This document shows, in pieces, positions 39,499-50,200 of a stretch of 64,000 nt of DNA; position 1 is the stretch's first letter, and each line of letters begins with the position of its first letter. The stretch lies in NCBI GenBank assembly GCA_026002855.1, contig BPGD01000001.1:3356001-3420000 (forward strand). Direction: 5' to 3'. The translations under genes were made by a program, and so were the position numbers. The notes under the pieces are model-generated. The model was not told the origin of the DNA, did no database searches, and worked only from the letters and a program-made list of their open reading frames with translations. Source of the stretch: Bryobacteraceae bacterium. Lineage in GTDB: Bacteria; Acidobacteriota; Terriglobia; Bryobacterales; Bryobacteraceae.

Positions 39499-40788
39499 CT
39501 ACGCCACCGCCTGCCGGGTGGCTGGCTGCGATTCCTCAAGAATCGCCTTGAGAGCCCACAGATCGCGATACCCCATGATCTTGCGAAAGGACTTCTCGAT
39601 TTCTAAAAACGCGGCCGCTGACCAGCGAGCCGCCATGCCGGGTCGCCAACGACAAACTCGGCGCGTGCGTTCGCGCACCCCGGAATGCGGGTTGTCCACG
39701 ATGTTGCTGGTGGCCAGGCAGCGGTGCAGCGAGCGCGGGATATCGAGCCGGTTGATGGTGAAACACTCCTCCAAGCCTTCCAGCAGCGCCGCGGCGGCAT
39801 CCGGATAATCGTGTTCCAGCCAGCCGGCGATCTGGCGAAACTTGGCCATGCCCTCGTCGGGTTTCAGCTTCCAGGCCGCCCGCATCAGCGATGCCGTCTG
39901 CGCTTGCTGCTGGCGGGGCAGCCGTCCCAGCACGTTGCGCAGTTTGTGATTCCTGCACCTTTGCACCGGGGTTTCGGCACCGAACACCGCGTTGATGGCC
40001 GTGCGCAGCGCTCTCGAGCCGTCGATGACGAACAGACGCCGGCGCTTCGGATCGACCCCGTGATCCACCAGATGCTGGAGCAGATCCTTGGCGGCTTCCG
40101 CATTCTCGGTGGCCCCTTCGCGCAACCCCAGCACGTGCTTGCGGCCCTCCCCATCCACCCCTACGGCGGCCAGCACGCATTGCTCGCCGAACTGCATCCC
40201 GTCGATGTAGATGATCAACAGATCCACCTGATCCCAGCGCCGCTCCATCAGCCGCTCCAGTGCCGCCTCCGAGGCCTCGATGCTTTCCCGACTCACCGTC
40301 GATTTCGACACGCCAACGGTCTCGGCCATCTCGGGCAACACCCGTTGGTAGCGGCGCGGAGAAACCCCGTTCAACAGGATCTCCAGCATCCGCTCGCCGG
40401 TCGCGCTGTCCCGCTGCATGGCCTGGTAGGCCGGCACCGCCACCTCCTTGTTCGGGCCCGGCCCTTTGCGGCGCAAGCGCGGCTTGTTCACCCGCAACTG
40501 GCGCTCTTTGAGAAACACTCTTCCCGGCTGCCTTCCGTGCCAGACCACGTCCTCCAGCCGTGCCTTGCCTTGCTGGGGCGCTCCCGCCACCTCCCGGGCC
40601 GAAAGCTCCAGCACGGCTTCCACGCTGGCCCGTCCCATGACCTCAATCAGCTCGTCAATCGCCAAGCGGCTCTGCTCGATCAACTCCAGCATCGGCAGAA
40701 GCGCCTGGCCGTGGCGGACCAAAAACTCGGCCAGCTTCCGTTCGTTCCCCTTCCCTTGCTTGTCAATCGTGTGATACCTTCGTTTCAC
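39499..40788 (-). CDS. IS256-family (mutator-type) transposase
   Basis: 429-aa DDE transposase. The first Asp lies in LLIIYIDGMQFGE, the second in RRRLFVIDGSRAL, then the mutator signature VQRCRNHKLRNVLGRLPR. The C-terminal part has SLHRCLATSNIVDNPHSGVRER and WSAAAFLEIEKSFRKIMGYRD, with the catalytic Glu in this region. Length and motifs are intact, with no frameshift, so the enzyme may be active. Confidence 0.94.
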   Translation of the reverse strand: MKRRYHTIDKQGKGNERKLAEFLVRHGQALLPMLELIEQSRLAIDELIEVMGRASVEAVLELSAREVAGAPQQGKARLEDVVWHGRQPGRVFLKERQLRVNKPRLRRKGPGPNKEVAVPAYQAMQRDSATGERMLEILLNGVSPRRYQRVLPEMAETVGVSKSTVSRESIEASEAALERLMERRWDQVDLLIIYIDGMQFGEQCVLAAVGVDGEGRKHVLGLREGATENAEAAKDLLQHLVDHGVDPKRRRLFVIDGSRALRTAINAVFGAETPVQRCRNHKLRNVLGRLPRQQQAQTASLMRAAWKLKPDEGMAKFRQIAGWLEHDYPDAAAALLEGLEECFTINRLDIPRSLHRCLATSNIVDNPHSGVRERTRRVCRWRPGMAARWSAAAFLEIEKSFRKIMGYRDLWALKAILEESQPATRQAVA

Positions 40789-43700
40789 GGCGGTTCTCCT
40801 TTTCCAGGTTTGATCACCCCGATTCTATTCAGAATCAAGGGCGAGCCGCCGCCTCAACTTTCAACTGCAGGTGCGGGACACCGTCTTTGAACGGGGCTCA
40901 GTTCTGACTATGACGCCCGCGTGCAGTACTACGACGGGGCGGGTCTCAATCCCCTTTTGAACGGGGCTCAGTTCTGACGGGCTGAGCAGCAGCTCTCGGT
41001 GCCAAAGGCGTGGTCTCAATCCCCTTTTGAACGGGGCTCAGTTCTGACCTACCGCGCCGCGCCGCTCCGGAGCATCCATCAGGTCTCAATCCCCTTTTGA
41101 ACGGGGCTCAGTTCTGACTGCCACAAATGTGGCAGGGCATTTCTAGAAATTGTCTCAATCCCCTTTTGAACGGGGCTCAGTTCTGACCCTGAATCCGGCC
41201 CGGAAGACCTATCAAGCCCCGGTCTCAATCCCCTTTTGAACGGGGCTCAGTTCTGACCTTCTTCTTCCAACATTTGTGTTACAAGGAAAGTCTCAATCCC
41301 CTTTTGAACGGGGCTCAGTTCTGACAGGGGCCGCAGTCCATAAGATGACTGTGGTAATGGGTCTCAATCCCCTTTTGAACGGGGCTCAGTTCTGACCTCG
41401 CCCGTCGCCAGGCCCGGCTGGGCCGGGATGTCTCAATCCCCTTTTGAACGGGGCTCAGTTCTGACGACTCGCGCGGCTGGCCGGTGATGGAGGTCGGGTC
41501 TCAATCCCCTTTTGAACGGGGCTCAGTTCTGACGGCAGCCCAGGCGTCGGCAAAAGCGCCTGGGTCCGTCTCAATCCCCTTTTGAACGGGGCTCAGTTCT
41601 GACCTGACCAAAACCTCACATATGCCCCACCTGCGTGTCTCAATCCCCTTTTGAACGGGGCTCAGTTCTGACAGTACTGGTTCCCCACTCTTGGTGTAGG
41701 TTTCTGGTCTCAATCCCCTTTTGAACGGGGCTCAGTTCTGACGCAGGGAGAAGCACCATGAAGAAGCCCAAAGGTCTCAATCCCCTTTTGAACGGGGCTC
41801 AGTTCTGACACTATTCGGCGGGCGAACTGGAGTTTGAGTTCTGTCTCAATCCCCTTTTGAACGGGGCTCAGTTCTGACCGCCCAAACCTACCATGTCAGG
41901 ACGCCGGAGGGGTCTCAATCCCCTTTTGAACGGGGCTCAGTTCTGACACGGAAGCACGCTCGATCGTGCGGAATCCGGCTGTCTCAATCCCCTTTTGAAC
42001 GGGGCTCAGTTCTGACACGGTCTAAGGACAACGTTGAACGGAACGACGTCTCAATCCCCTTTTGAACGGGGCTCAGTTCTGACAGTGACTTTAGCCTGTA
42101 TGGATTTACAGGCGATGTCTCAATCCCCTTTTGAACGGGGCTCAGTTCTGACGTCTACGTCCGGGCCTTCGACAGGGCCCATCAGTCTCAATCCCCTTTT
42201 GAACGGGGCTCAGTTCTGACGGAAAGGAAGCCCCATGTCCCTCACAGCAACCATGTCTCAATCCCCTTTTGAACGGGGCTCAGTTCTGACATAGCCCTAA
42301 TGGAGACGTTGTGGTACTTGACGTCTCAATCCCCTTTTGAACGGGGCTCAGTTCTGACTCCTCCTCCTCCTCTACAGGGCCCGCCGAAGCGGTCTCAATC
42401 CCCTTTTGAACGGGGCTCAGTTCTGACATGCCCCCGCCACACCAATCTTCTGGGTGTACTGGTCTCAATCCCCTTTTGAACGGGGCTCAGTTCTGACTCT
42501 CCTGCCTTCCTCATCGCCGAGGACGAGCAGTCTCAATCCCCTTTTGAACGGGGCTCAGTTCTGACTTCGGATGGGTCTGTCTTGTGGACGGCCCTCTGTC
42601 TCAATCCCCTTTTGAACGGGGCTCAGTTCTGACGCTGGTAAAGGGCCCGTCATGGGCCACATGGGGTCTCAATCCCCTTTTGAACGGGGCTCAGTTCTGA
42701 CTGACGCCATGTAGTGCAGGCACCCGGGTACCCCAGTCTCAATCCCCTTTTGAACGGGGCTCAGTTCTGACTGATCAACGTCACCCCCCATGTTATCTCC
42801 GTGTCTCAATCCCCTTTTGAACGGGGCTCAGTTCTGACGGACTGGATCCTCGGGGCTGAGGTGTGCAATGAGTCTCAATCCCCTTTTGAACGGGGCTCAG
42901 TTCTGACTCGCCATGGCCGTGGCTGAGCTCCTTCGCTCCGAGGTCTCAATCCCCTTTTGAACGGGGCTCAGTTCTGACTAACGGGCAGGAGCAAAAGTGG
43001 ATGGTGATCAACGTCTCAATCCCCTTTTGAACGGGGCTCAGTTCTGACCCCCGAGAAAGGAGAAGCCTATGATGACACCAGTCTCAATCCCCTTTTGAAC
43101 GGGGCTCAGTTCTGACGGCTTTTTCCGGGCCCTTTTGGTTTTTCCCGGGTCTCAATCCCCTTTTGAACGGGGCTCAGTTCTGACGCTCAAGATTCGCTCC
43201 GCGTCGCCATCATCGGTCTCAATCCCCTTTTGAACGGGGCTCAGTTCTGACCCCCGGACTGGGAGGGGGCTACGGACGAGGATAGGGTCTCAATCCCCTT
43301 TTGAACGGGGCTCAGTTCTGACAATGGTGGGAAGCAAGAGTTGGGGGAACGGCAATCGTCTCAATCCCCTTTTGAACGGGGCTCAGTTCTGACTTTTCAC
43401 CGCTTCATTAATCCAACTGCGGGGGGTCTCAATCCCCTTTTGAACGGGGCTCAGTTCTGACGCATGATCGCTGCCATCATGCTAAAACTCGGCCTGTCTC
43501 AATCCCCTTTTGAACGGGGCTCAGTTCTGACGGGTGAAAGGAGCTAACGATGAGCACCACCAAAGTCTCAATCCCCTTTTGAACGGGGCTCAGTTCTGAC
43601 CTAGTGGTCGAGGGAGAGTGGGGAGCCGAGTACTGTCTCAATCCCCTTTTGAACGGGGCTCAGTTCTGACGCCGCCCGGGGGCCAAAAACGGTAGCATAG

Positions 43701-46687
43701 AAGGTCTCAATCCCCTTTTGAACGGGGCTCAGTTCTGACTTGGTGGGGCCCACGCCGCCACGGCGAGTACGGTCTCAATCCCCTTTTGAACGGGGCTCAG
43801 TTCTGACACAGACCTTCCGGTAGCCCTTACGCTGTGGTGGGTCTCAATCCCCTTTTGAACGGGGCTCAGTTCTGACACTGCCGTACTAGAGAATGCTGTA
43901 CGAACGAAAGTGTCTCAATCCCCTTTTGAACGGGGCTCAGTTCTGACAGGGGCCCCGGAAAGGAGAAAGTGGATGGAAGAGGTCTCAATCCCCTTTTGAA
44001 CGGGGCTCAGTTCTGACACAAAGCCGTCCACACTCCACCGTCTGGCCCGGTCTCAATCCCCTTTTGAACGGGGCTCAGTTCTGACTTGCGTGCGCCGCAC
44101 ATCCCGATCACACTTATCGGTCTCAATCCCCTTTTGAACGGGGCTCAGTTCTGACCAGCGCAGCATGAATTATGGAACATTGCCGCCGAGTCTCAATCCC
44201 CTTTTGAACGGGGCTCAGTTCTGACTGTCTCTGAGAGCGAAGCGGATAGTATCCGACGGTCTCAATCCCCTTTTGAACGGGGCTCAGTTCTGACGCGACG
44301 ACCGCACGACTGTGGCTCGTGCGCTGGGTCTCAATCCCCTTTTGAACGGGGCTCAGTTCTGACGAGGAACCGGAGGAAATGGAGGAGGAGGAAGAGTCTC
44401 AATCCCCTTTTGAACGGGGCTCAGTTCTGACTACATCGTCCGCATCGAGGAGGAAGACTCACGTCTCAATCCCCTTTTGAACGGGGCTCAGTTCTGACTG
44501 GCCAGACGGATAACCCGTCTGGATTCAAAAGTCTCAATCCCCTTTTGAACGGGGCTCAGTTCTGACGGACCTTGCGCGGATCGCCCTCGGTCATTCCCGT
44601 CTCAATCCCCTTTTGAACGGGGCTCAGTTCTGACCAGGGGCCCGGGTGGGGCGTGGGGGCCCGTGCTGTCTCAATCCCCTTTTGAACGGGGCTCAGTTCT
44701 GACAGGCCACGCGCCGGAAAGGAGAAAGTAGGCAGATGTCTCAATCCCCTTTTGAACGGGGCTCAGTTCTGACGTGGAAGGCACCGTCTACAGGGCATCC
44801 CTCGTCTCAATCCCCTTTTGAACGGGGCTCAGTTCTGACTCTGGTCATGGCTTGACTTTCTCGAACCACCGGCGTCTCAATCCCCTTTTGAACGGGGCTC
44901 AGTTCTGACACGAAGAATACAGCCGGGCGGGCAGTTGCCCGGTCTCAATCCCCTTTTGAACGGGGCTCAGTTCTGACGCCTGAGGCGGAGGAGTGGTTCA
45001 ACGGGATTGGTCTCAATCCCCTTTTGAACGGGGCTCAGTTCTGACCTTGGACGCCTTCCGGCAAGAAGTCTTGGCCCAGTCTCAATCCCCTTTTGAACGG
45101 GGCTCAGTTCTGACCCTTTGGGTGGTTCTAGCGTCCAAGTTTGTAGTCTCAATCCCCTTTTGAACGGGGCTCAGTTCTGACCGCAGAAACGTGGAATGTT
45201 GCGGCCGACGCAGTCTCAATCCCCTTTTGAACGGGGCTCAGTTCTGACAGCTCGCTCGCCGCAGTGGGCGCCCCGTCGACGAGTCTCAATCCCCTTTTGA
45301 ACGGGGCTCAGTTCTGACGAAGGCACTGCTCTACGAGGGAGCCCCGCTCGGTCTCAATCCCCTTTTGAACGGGGCTCAGTTCTGACAGGCCTGCCTTGGC
45401 AGCTACTGCTACGGGAGGTCTCAATCCCCTTTTGAACGGGGCTCAGTTCTGACAAAGTTCCATTTCTGGATACCCGAGACGATCAGTCTCAATCCCCTTT
45501 TGAACGGGGCTCAGTTCTGACCGAATGGATCCGTATCTCTCCAGTGCGTGGACGGTCTCAATCCCCTTTTGAACGGGGCTCAGTTCTGACCGCAAGACTA
45601 TGGAACGCGAAGTCCAAGCCGCAGTCTCAATCCCCTTTTGAACGGGGCTCAGTTCTGACGATAATCAGGGAAGGCGAATCGTACAGAGCGATTCGGTCTC
45701 AATCCCCTTTTGAACGGGGCTCAGTTCTGACGTGCTCGCATCCATTCGGGAGCCCGCGGACTTCTTGTCTCAATCCCCTTTTGAACGGGGCTCAGTTCTG
45801 ACGCTCGCGCCGGTGATGGAGAGGATGGCGGCTGGTGTCTCAATCCCCTTTTGAACGGGGCTCAGTTCTGACCTGCGGCTATGCGTGATTGATGGTTCTC
45901 TGGTCTCAATCCCCTTTTGAACGGGGCTCAGTTCTGACGATCCGCGAAAAGCTCGTCCGCGCTAGGGCGCGCGTCTCAATCCCCTTTTGAACGGGGCTCA
46001 GTTCTGACACTCAAGGTCTCGCATTTCTTGGCGCGCCTATGTCTCAATCCCCTTTTGAACGGGGCTCAGTTCTGACTGAGGGCCCGCGCATAACAGAAAG
46101 GAGATCGGTCTCAATCCCCTTTTGAACGGGGCTCAGTTCTGACCCATTAACCTGGCGGCTAAAACGGTAACCATCGTCTCAATCCCCTTTTGAACGGGGC
46201 TCAGTTCTGACCCCGTGTCGCTGGTCATCAAGCGCGCGTCCGGGTCTCAATCCCCTTTTGAACGGGGCTCAGTTCTGACCGATGGGCGAGTTGTGCCCAT
46301 CAGCGCGGAAGGTCTCAATCCCCTTTTGAACGGGGCTCAGTTCTGACAGAACCACCTGGCAAACCAGCCCGGGGCTTCCGTCTCAATCCCCTTTTGAACG
46401 GGGCTCAGTTCTGACCTCGGGGCATACGGCGACCCCGCCTTCATCCCGGTCTCAATCCCCTTTTGAACGGGGCTCAGTTCTGACCGGGCGTCCGAATCAG
46501 GGTGGGGATGTCCTCAGTCTCAATCCCCTTTTGAACGGGGCTCAGTTCTGACGCCGCGGGCTGGACGGGATACACGCATCAGTGGTCTCAATCCCCTTTT
46601 GAACGGGGCTCAGTTCTGACGCCGCGGGCTGGACGGATACACGCATCAGTGGTCTCAATCCCCTTTTGAACGGGGCTCAGTTCTGAC

Positions 46688-47200
46688 GATGGACGCTACG
46701 TGTCTATTGAACTGTGGTCAGTCTCAATCCCCTTTTGAACGGGGCTCAGTTCTGACTCTCTAACCCGTGGGCCACGGACTCTTACACGTGTCTCAATCCC
46801 CTTTTGAACGGGGCTCAGTTCTGACCCCGGCCGCGGCGGTACCGCGCCGCCGCCGCGGTCTCAATCCCCTTTTGAACGGGGCTCAGTTCTGACCGGTCGC
46901 TGACGCGGAGCGCGCGCTCTGCGAGACGTCTCAATCCCCTTTTGAACGGGGCTCAGTTCTGACAAGGAAGGACAATGAGATTGGTCAACGTCACGCGTCT
47001 CAATCCCCTTTTGAACGGGGCTCAGTTCTGACGATGGACGCTACGTGTCTATTGAACTGTGGTCAGTCTCAATCCCCTTTTGAACGGGGCTCAGTTCTGA
47101 CTCTCTGACCCGTGGGCCACGGACTCTTACCGTGTCTCAATCCCCTTTTGAACGGGGCTCAGTTCTGACCCCGGCGCGGCGGTACCGCGCCGCCGCCGCG
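46688..47200. repeat. Three-spacer block duplicated within the array, copies diverged by small indels
   Basis: Spacers at 46688, 46757 and 46826 recur in the same order at 47033, 47102 and 47170, separated by two unrelated spacers. The first pair is identical; the second has one substitution and a 1-nt difference near the end; the third lacks one C. Confidence 0.9.
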
Positions 47201-50200
47201 GTCTCAATCCCCTTTTGAACGGGGCTCAGTTCTGACAGGAGCATGCTGACACTGTACGACATCACTGCGTCTCAATCCCCTTTTGAACGGGGCTCAGTTC
47301 TGACGCCGGGAAGGAGCAAGCTTATGATGACCCAAGGTCTCAATCCCCTTTTGAACGGGGCTCAGTTCTGACTCATGGGCATGGAGAAGAGAATGCACTT
47401 CCTGTCTCAATCCCCTTTTGAACGGGGCTCAGTTCTGACTGCCTTCCTCCGGAAGCCACTTCGTGCTCTGTCTCAATCCCCTTTTGAACGGGGCTCAGTT
47501 CTGACGCTCCAAACGGGTGAAAGAAGTCAGGCCCGCCTGGTCTCAATCCCCTTTTGAACGGGGCTCAGTTCTGACGCTGGTCCGGAAGTGTTGACGAGGC
47601 AGTGGAGTCTCAATCCCCTTTTGAACGGGGCTCAGTTCTGACTTTCTCGCCGCCGCCCCGAGCTGTTGCACCAGGTCTCAATCCCCTTTTGAACGGGGCT
47701 CAGTTCTGACCGAGTGGGAGGCGGAAATCGCCCGTCTCGAAGCGTCTCAATCCCCTTTTGAACGGGGCTCAGTTCTGACACTGTACTGGAAGCGTAGACG
47801 GCAACACAAGTCTCAATCCCCTTTTGAACGGGGCTCAGTTCTGACGCACGGTGTCGCGGTGGCGCAGTTCCCGACCACGGTCTCAATCCCCTTTTGAACG
47901 GGGCTCAGTTCTGACCGAGTGGGAGGCGGAAATCGCCCGTCTCGAAGCGTCTCAATCCCCTTTTGAACGGGGCTCAGTTCTGACGAGTGTGGCGCATTGA
48001 CTCGACCGCTACACTGGGTCTCAATCCCCTTTTGAACGGGGCTCAGTTCTGACGCACGGGACAACAGATTGGGCTCATCATCATCGTCTCAATCCCCTTT
48101 TGAACGGGGCTCAGTTCTGACTGGTGAACTCGATGACTGCATCCGGGTAGAGGGTCTCAATCCCCTTTTGAACGGGGCTCAGTTCTGACGTCGCGGGGTC
48201 GCCGACTATGGAACGCGACATAAGTCTCAATCCCCTTTTGAACGGGGCTCAGTTCTGACGACAAGCAGATGGAAAATGACACGAAGTGGTGTCTCAATCC
48301 CCTTTTGAACGGGGCTCAGTTCTGACACCGTTCGCCTCAATCAGGGAGCCAAGTGATGTCTCAATCCCCTTTTGAACGGGGCTCAGTTCTGACATCATCG
48401 AGACACCATGACTGCGATGCCTCGTCTCAATCCCCTTTTGAACGGGGCTCAGTTCTGACCTCGCATGGCCATCTCCTCGTAGCTGGGATGCGGCGTCTCA
48501 ATCCCCTTTTGAACGGGGCTCAGTTCTGACCATCGAAGTTCGTGGGAACGCTGGACTGCCCGGTCTCAATCCCCTTTTGAACGGGGCTCAGTTCTGACCT
48601 GGACTGCCCGGCGGCAGAGTTTGTGATCCGGGTCTCAATCCCCTTTTGAACGGGGCTCAGTTCTGACGTGAGCCCGAAGGCACTGCTCTACGAGGGAGCG
48701 TCTCAATCCCCTTTTGAACGGGGCTCAGTTCTGACCGGATGGACTGGGCAAGATCGCCGAAATGCCCTGGTCTCAATCCCCTTTTGAACGGGGCTCAGTT
48801 CTGACGTGAGCCCGAAGGCACTGCTCTACGAGGGAGCCGTCTCAATCCCCTTTTGAACGGGGCTCAGTTCTGACCGGATGGACATGGGCAAGATCGCCGA
48901 AATGCCCTGGTCTCAATCCCCTTTTGAACGGGGCTCAGTTCTGACTCAGGAGGAGTAGGAGCATGCTGACACTGTACGAGTCTCAATCCCCTTTTGAACG
49001 GGGCTCAGTTCTGACCGCTGGGCCCCTCGAGAATGAGACAAGGACGAAGGTCTCAATCCCCTTTTGAACGGGGCTCAGTTCTGACTAGTACAACACAACC
49101 GGCGTGACACCGCGGGAGCGTCTCAATCCCCTTTTGAACGGGGCTCAGTTCTGACTCCCCTGCCTTCCTCATTGCCGAGGACGAGCAGGGTCTCAATCCC
49201 CTTTTGAACGGGGCTCAGTTCTGACCATCCCTCGAGGGATGTAGGGACGAGTTCGTGTCTCAATCCCCTTTTGAACGGGGCTCAGTTCTGACTGTTGTCC
49301 AAGGACAGCATCACGACGGTACCCGGTCTCAATCCCCTTTTGAACGGGGCTCAGTTCTGACAACTCGCGGGCGGACGTCGTGGTGCTTGACGAAGTCTCA
49401 ATCCCCTTTTGAACGGGGCTCAGTTCTGACGGTTGACGAGAAAGTCCATGCAGTAGAGACGGTCTCAATCCCCTTTTGAACGGGGCTCAGTTCTGACAGT
49501 CGAAGGCACCGTCTATCGGGCATCCCTTGAGTCTCAATCCCCTTTTGAACGGGGCTCAGTTCTGACCCGCTGTCTGTGATAGCCGCGGCCAAGTAGTGGC
49601 GTCTCAATCCCCTTTTGAACGGGGCTCAGTTCTGACCGGGCGCGGAGCCTGATCGCGGCGTTCTCCGTCTCAATCCCCTTTTGAACGGGGCTCAGTTCTG
49701 ACCCGGGAGTGGGGAAGTCCGCCCGCTTGGCGGTCTCAATCCCCTTTTGAACGGGGCTCAGTTCTGACGTTCCACGGGGTGCTCGCCGTGGATCCCGGGT
49801 CTCAATCCCCTTTTGAACGGGGCTCAGTTCTGACAAGTGTTTGACGAGGCAGTGGATAGCCTCATCTGTCTCAATCCCCTTTTGAACGGGGCTCAGTTCT
49901 GACCCACGGGCTGGAGCAGAAGATCCGGGACTCCTGTCTCAATCCCCTTTTGAACGGGGCTCAGTTCTGACTATGGCTAAAGCAACATCACCACCAATTC
50001 CGTCTCAATCCCCTTTTGAACGGGGCTCAGTTCTGACCGGGAAGCTCGTCCATCGTCGCGCCGATGGGCGGTCTCAATCCCCTTTTGAACGGGGCTCAGT
50101 TCTGACGGTGAGGTAGGCGAAGTGTCTTCGGACGGGGCCGGTCTCAATCCCCTTTTGAACGGGGCTCAGTTCTGACTCGATCTTGCGCCGAACCTGACTG

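Larger units (their letters stand above)
39448..40885 (-). mobile_element. IS256-family insertion sequence inside a CRISPR repeat
   Basis: 1438 bp bounded by terminal inverted repeats GACGGTGTCCC (39448-39458) and GGGACACCGTC (40875-40885); an inner AGTTGRAAGTTG pair extends them. It encodes one transposase. The left flank is the first 12 nt of a repeat (39436-39447) and the right flank is the last 23 nt (40886-40908): one T of the repeat is missing and no 8-9 bp target duplication is present, unlike a fresh IS256 insertion. Confidence 0.93.

Noticed and set aside
48460-48494. Spacer considered as a reverse-oriented ribosome site plus ATG
   Set aside because: GAGGAG and ATG are present on the minus strand, but a plausible plus-strand frame (LAWPSPRSWDA) is equally open; left as ambiguous and counted as a possible exception.
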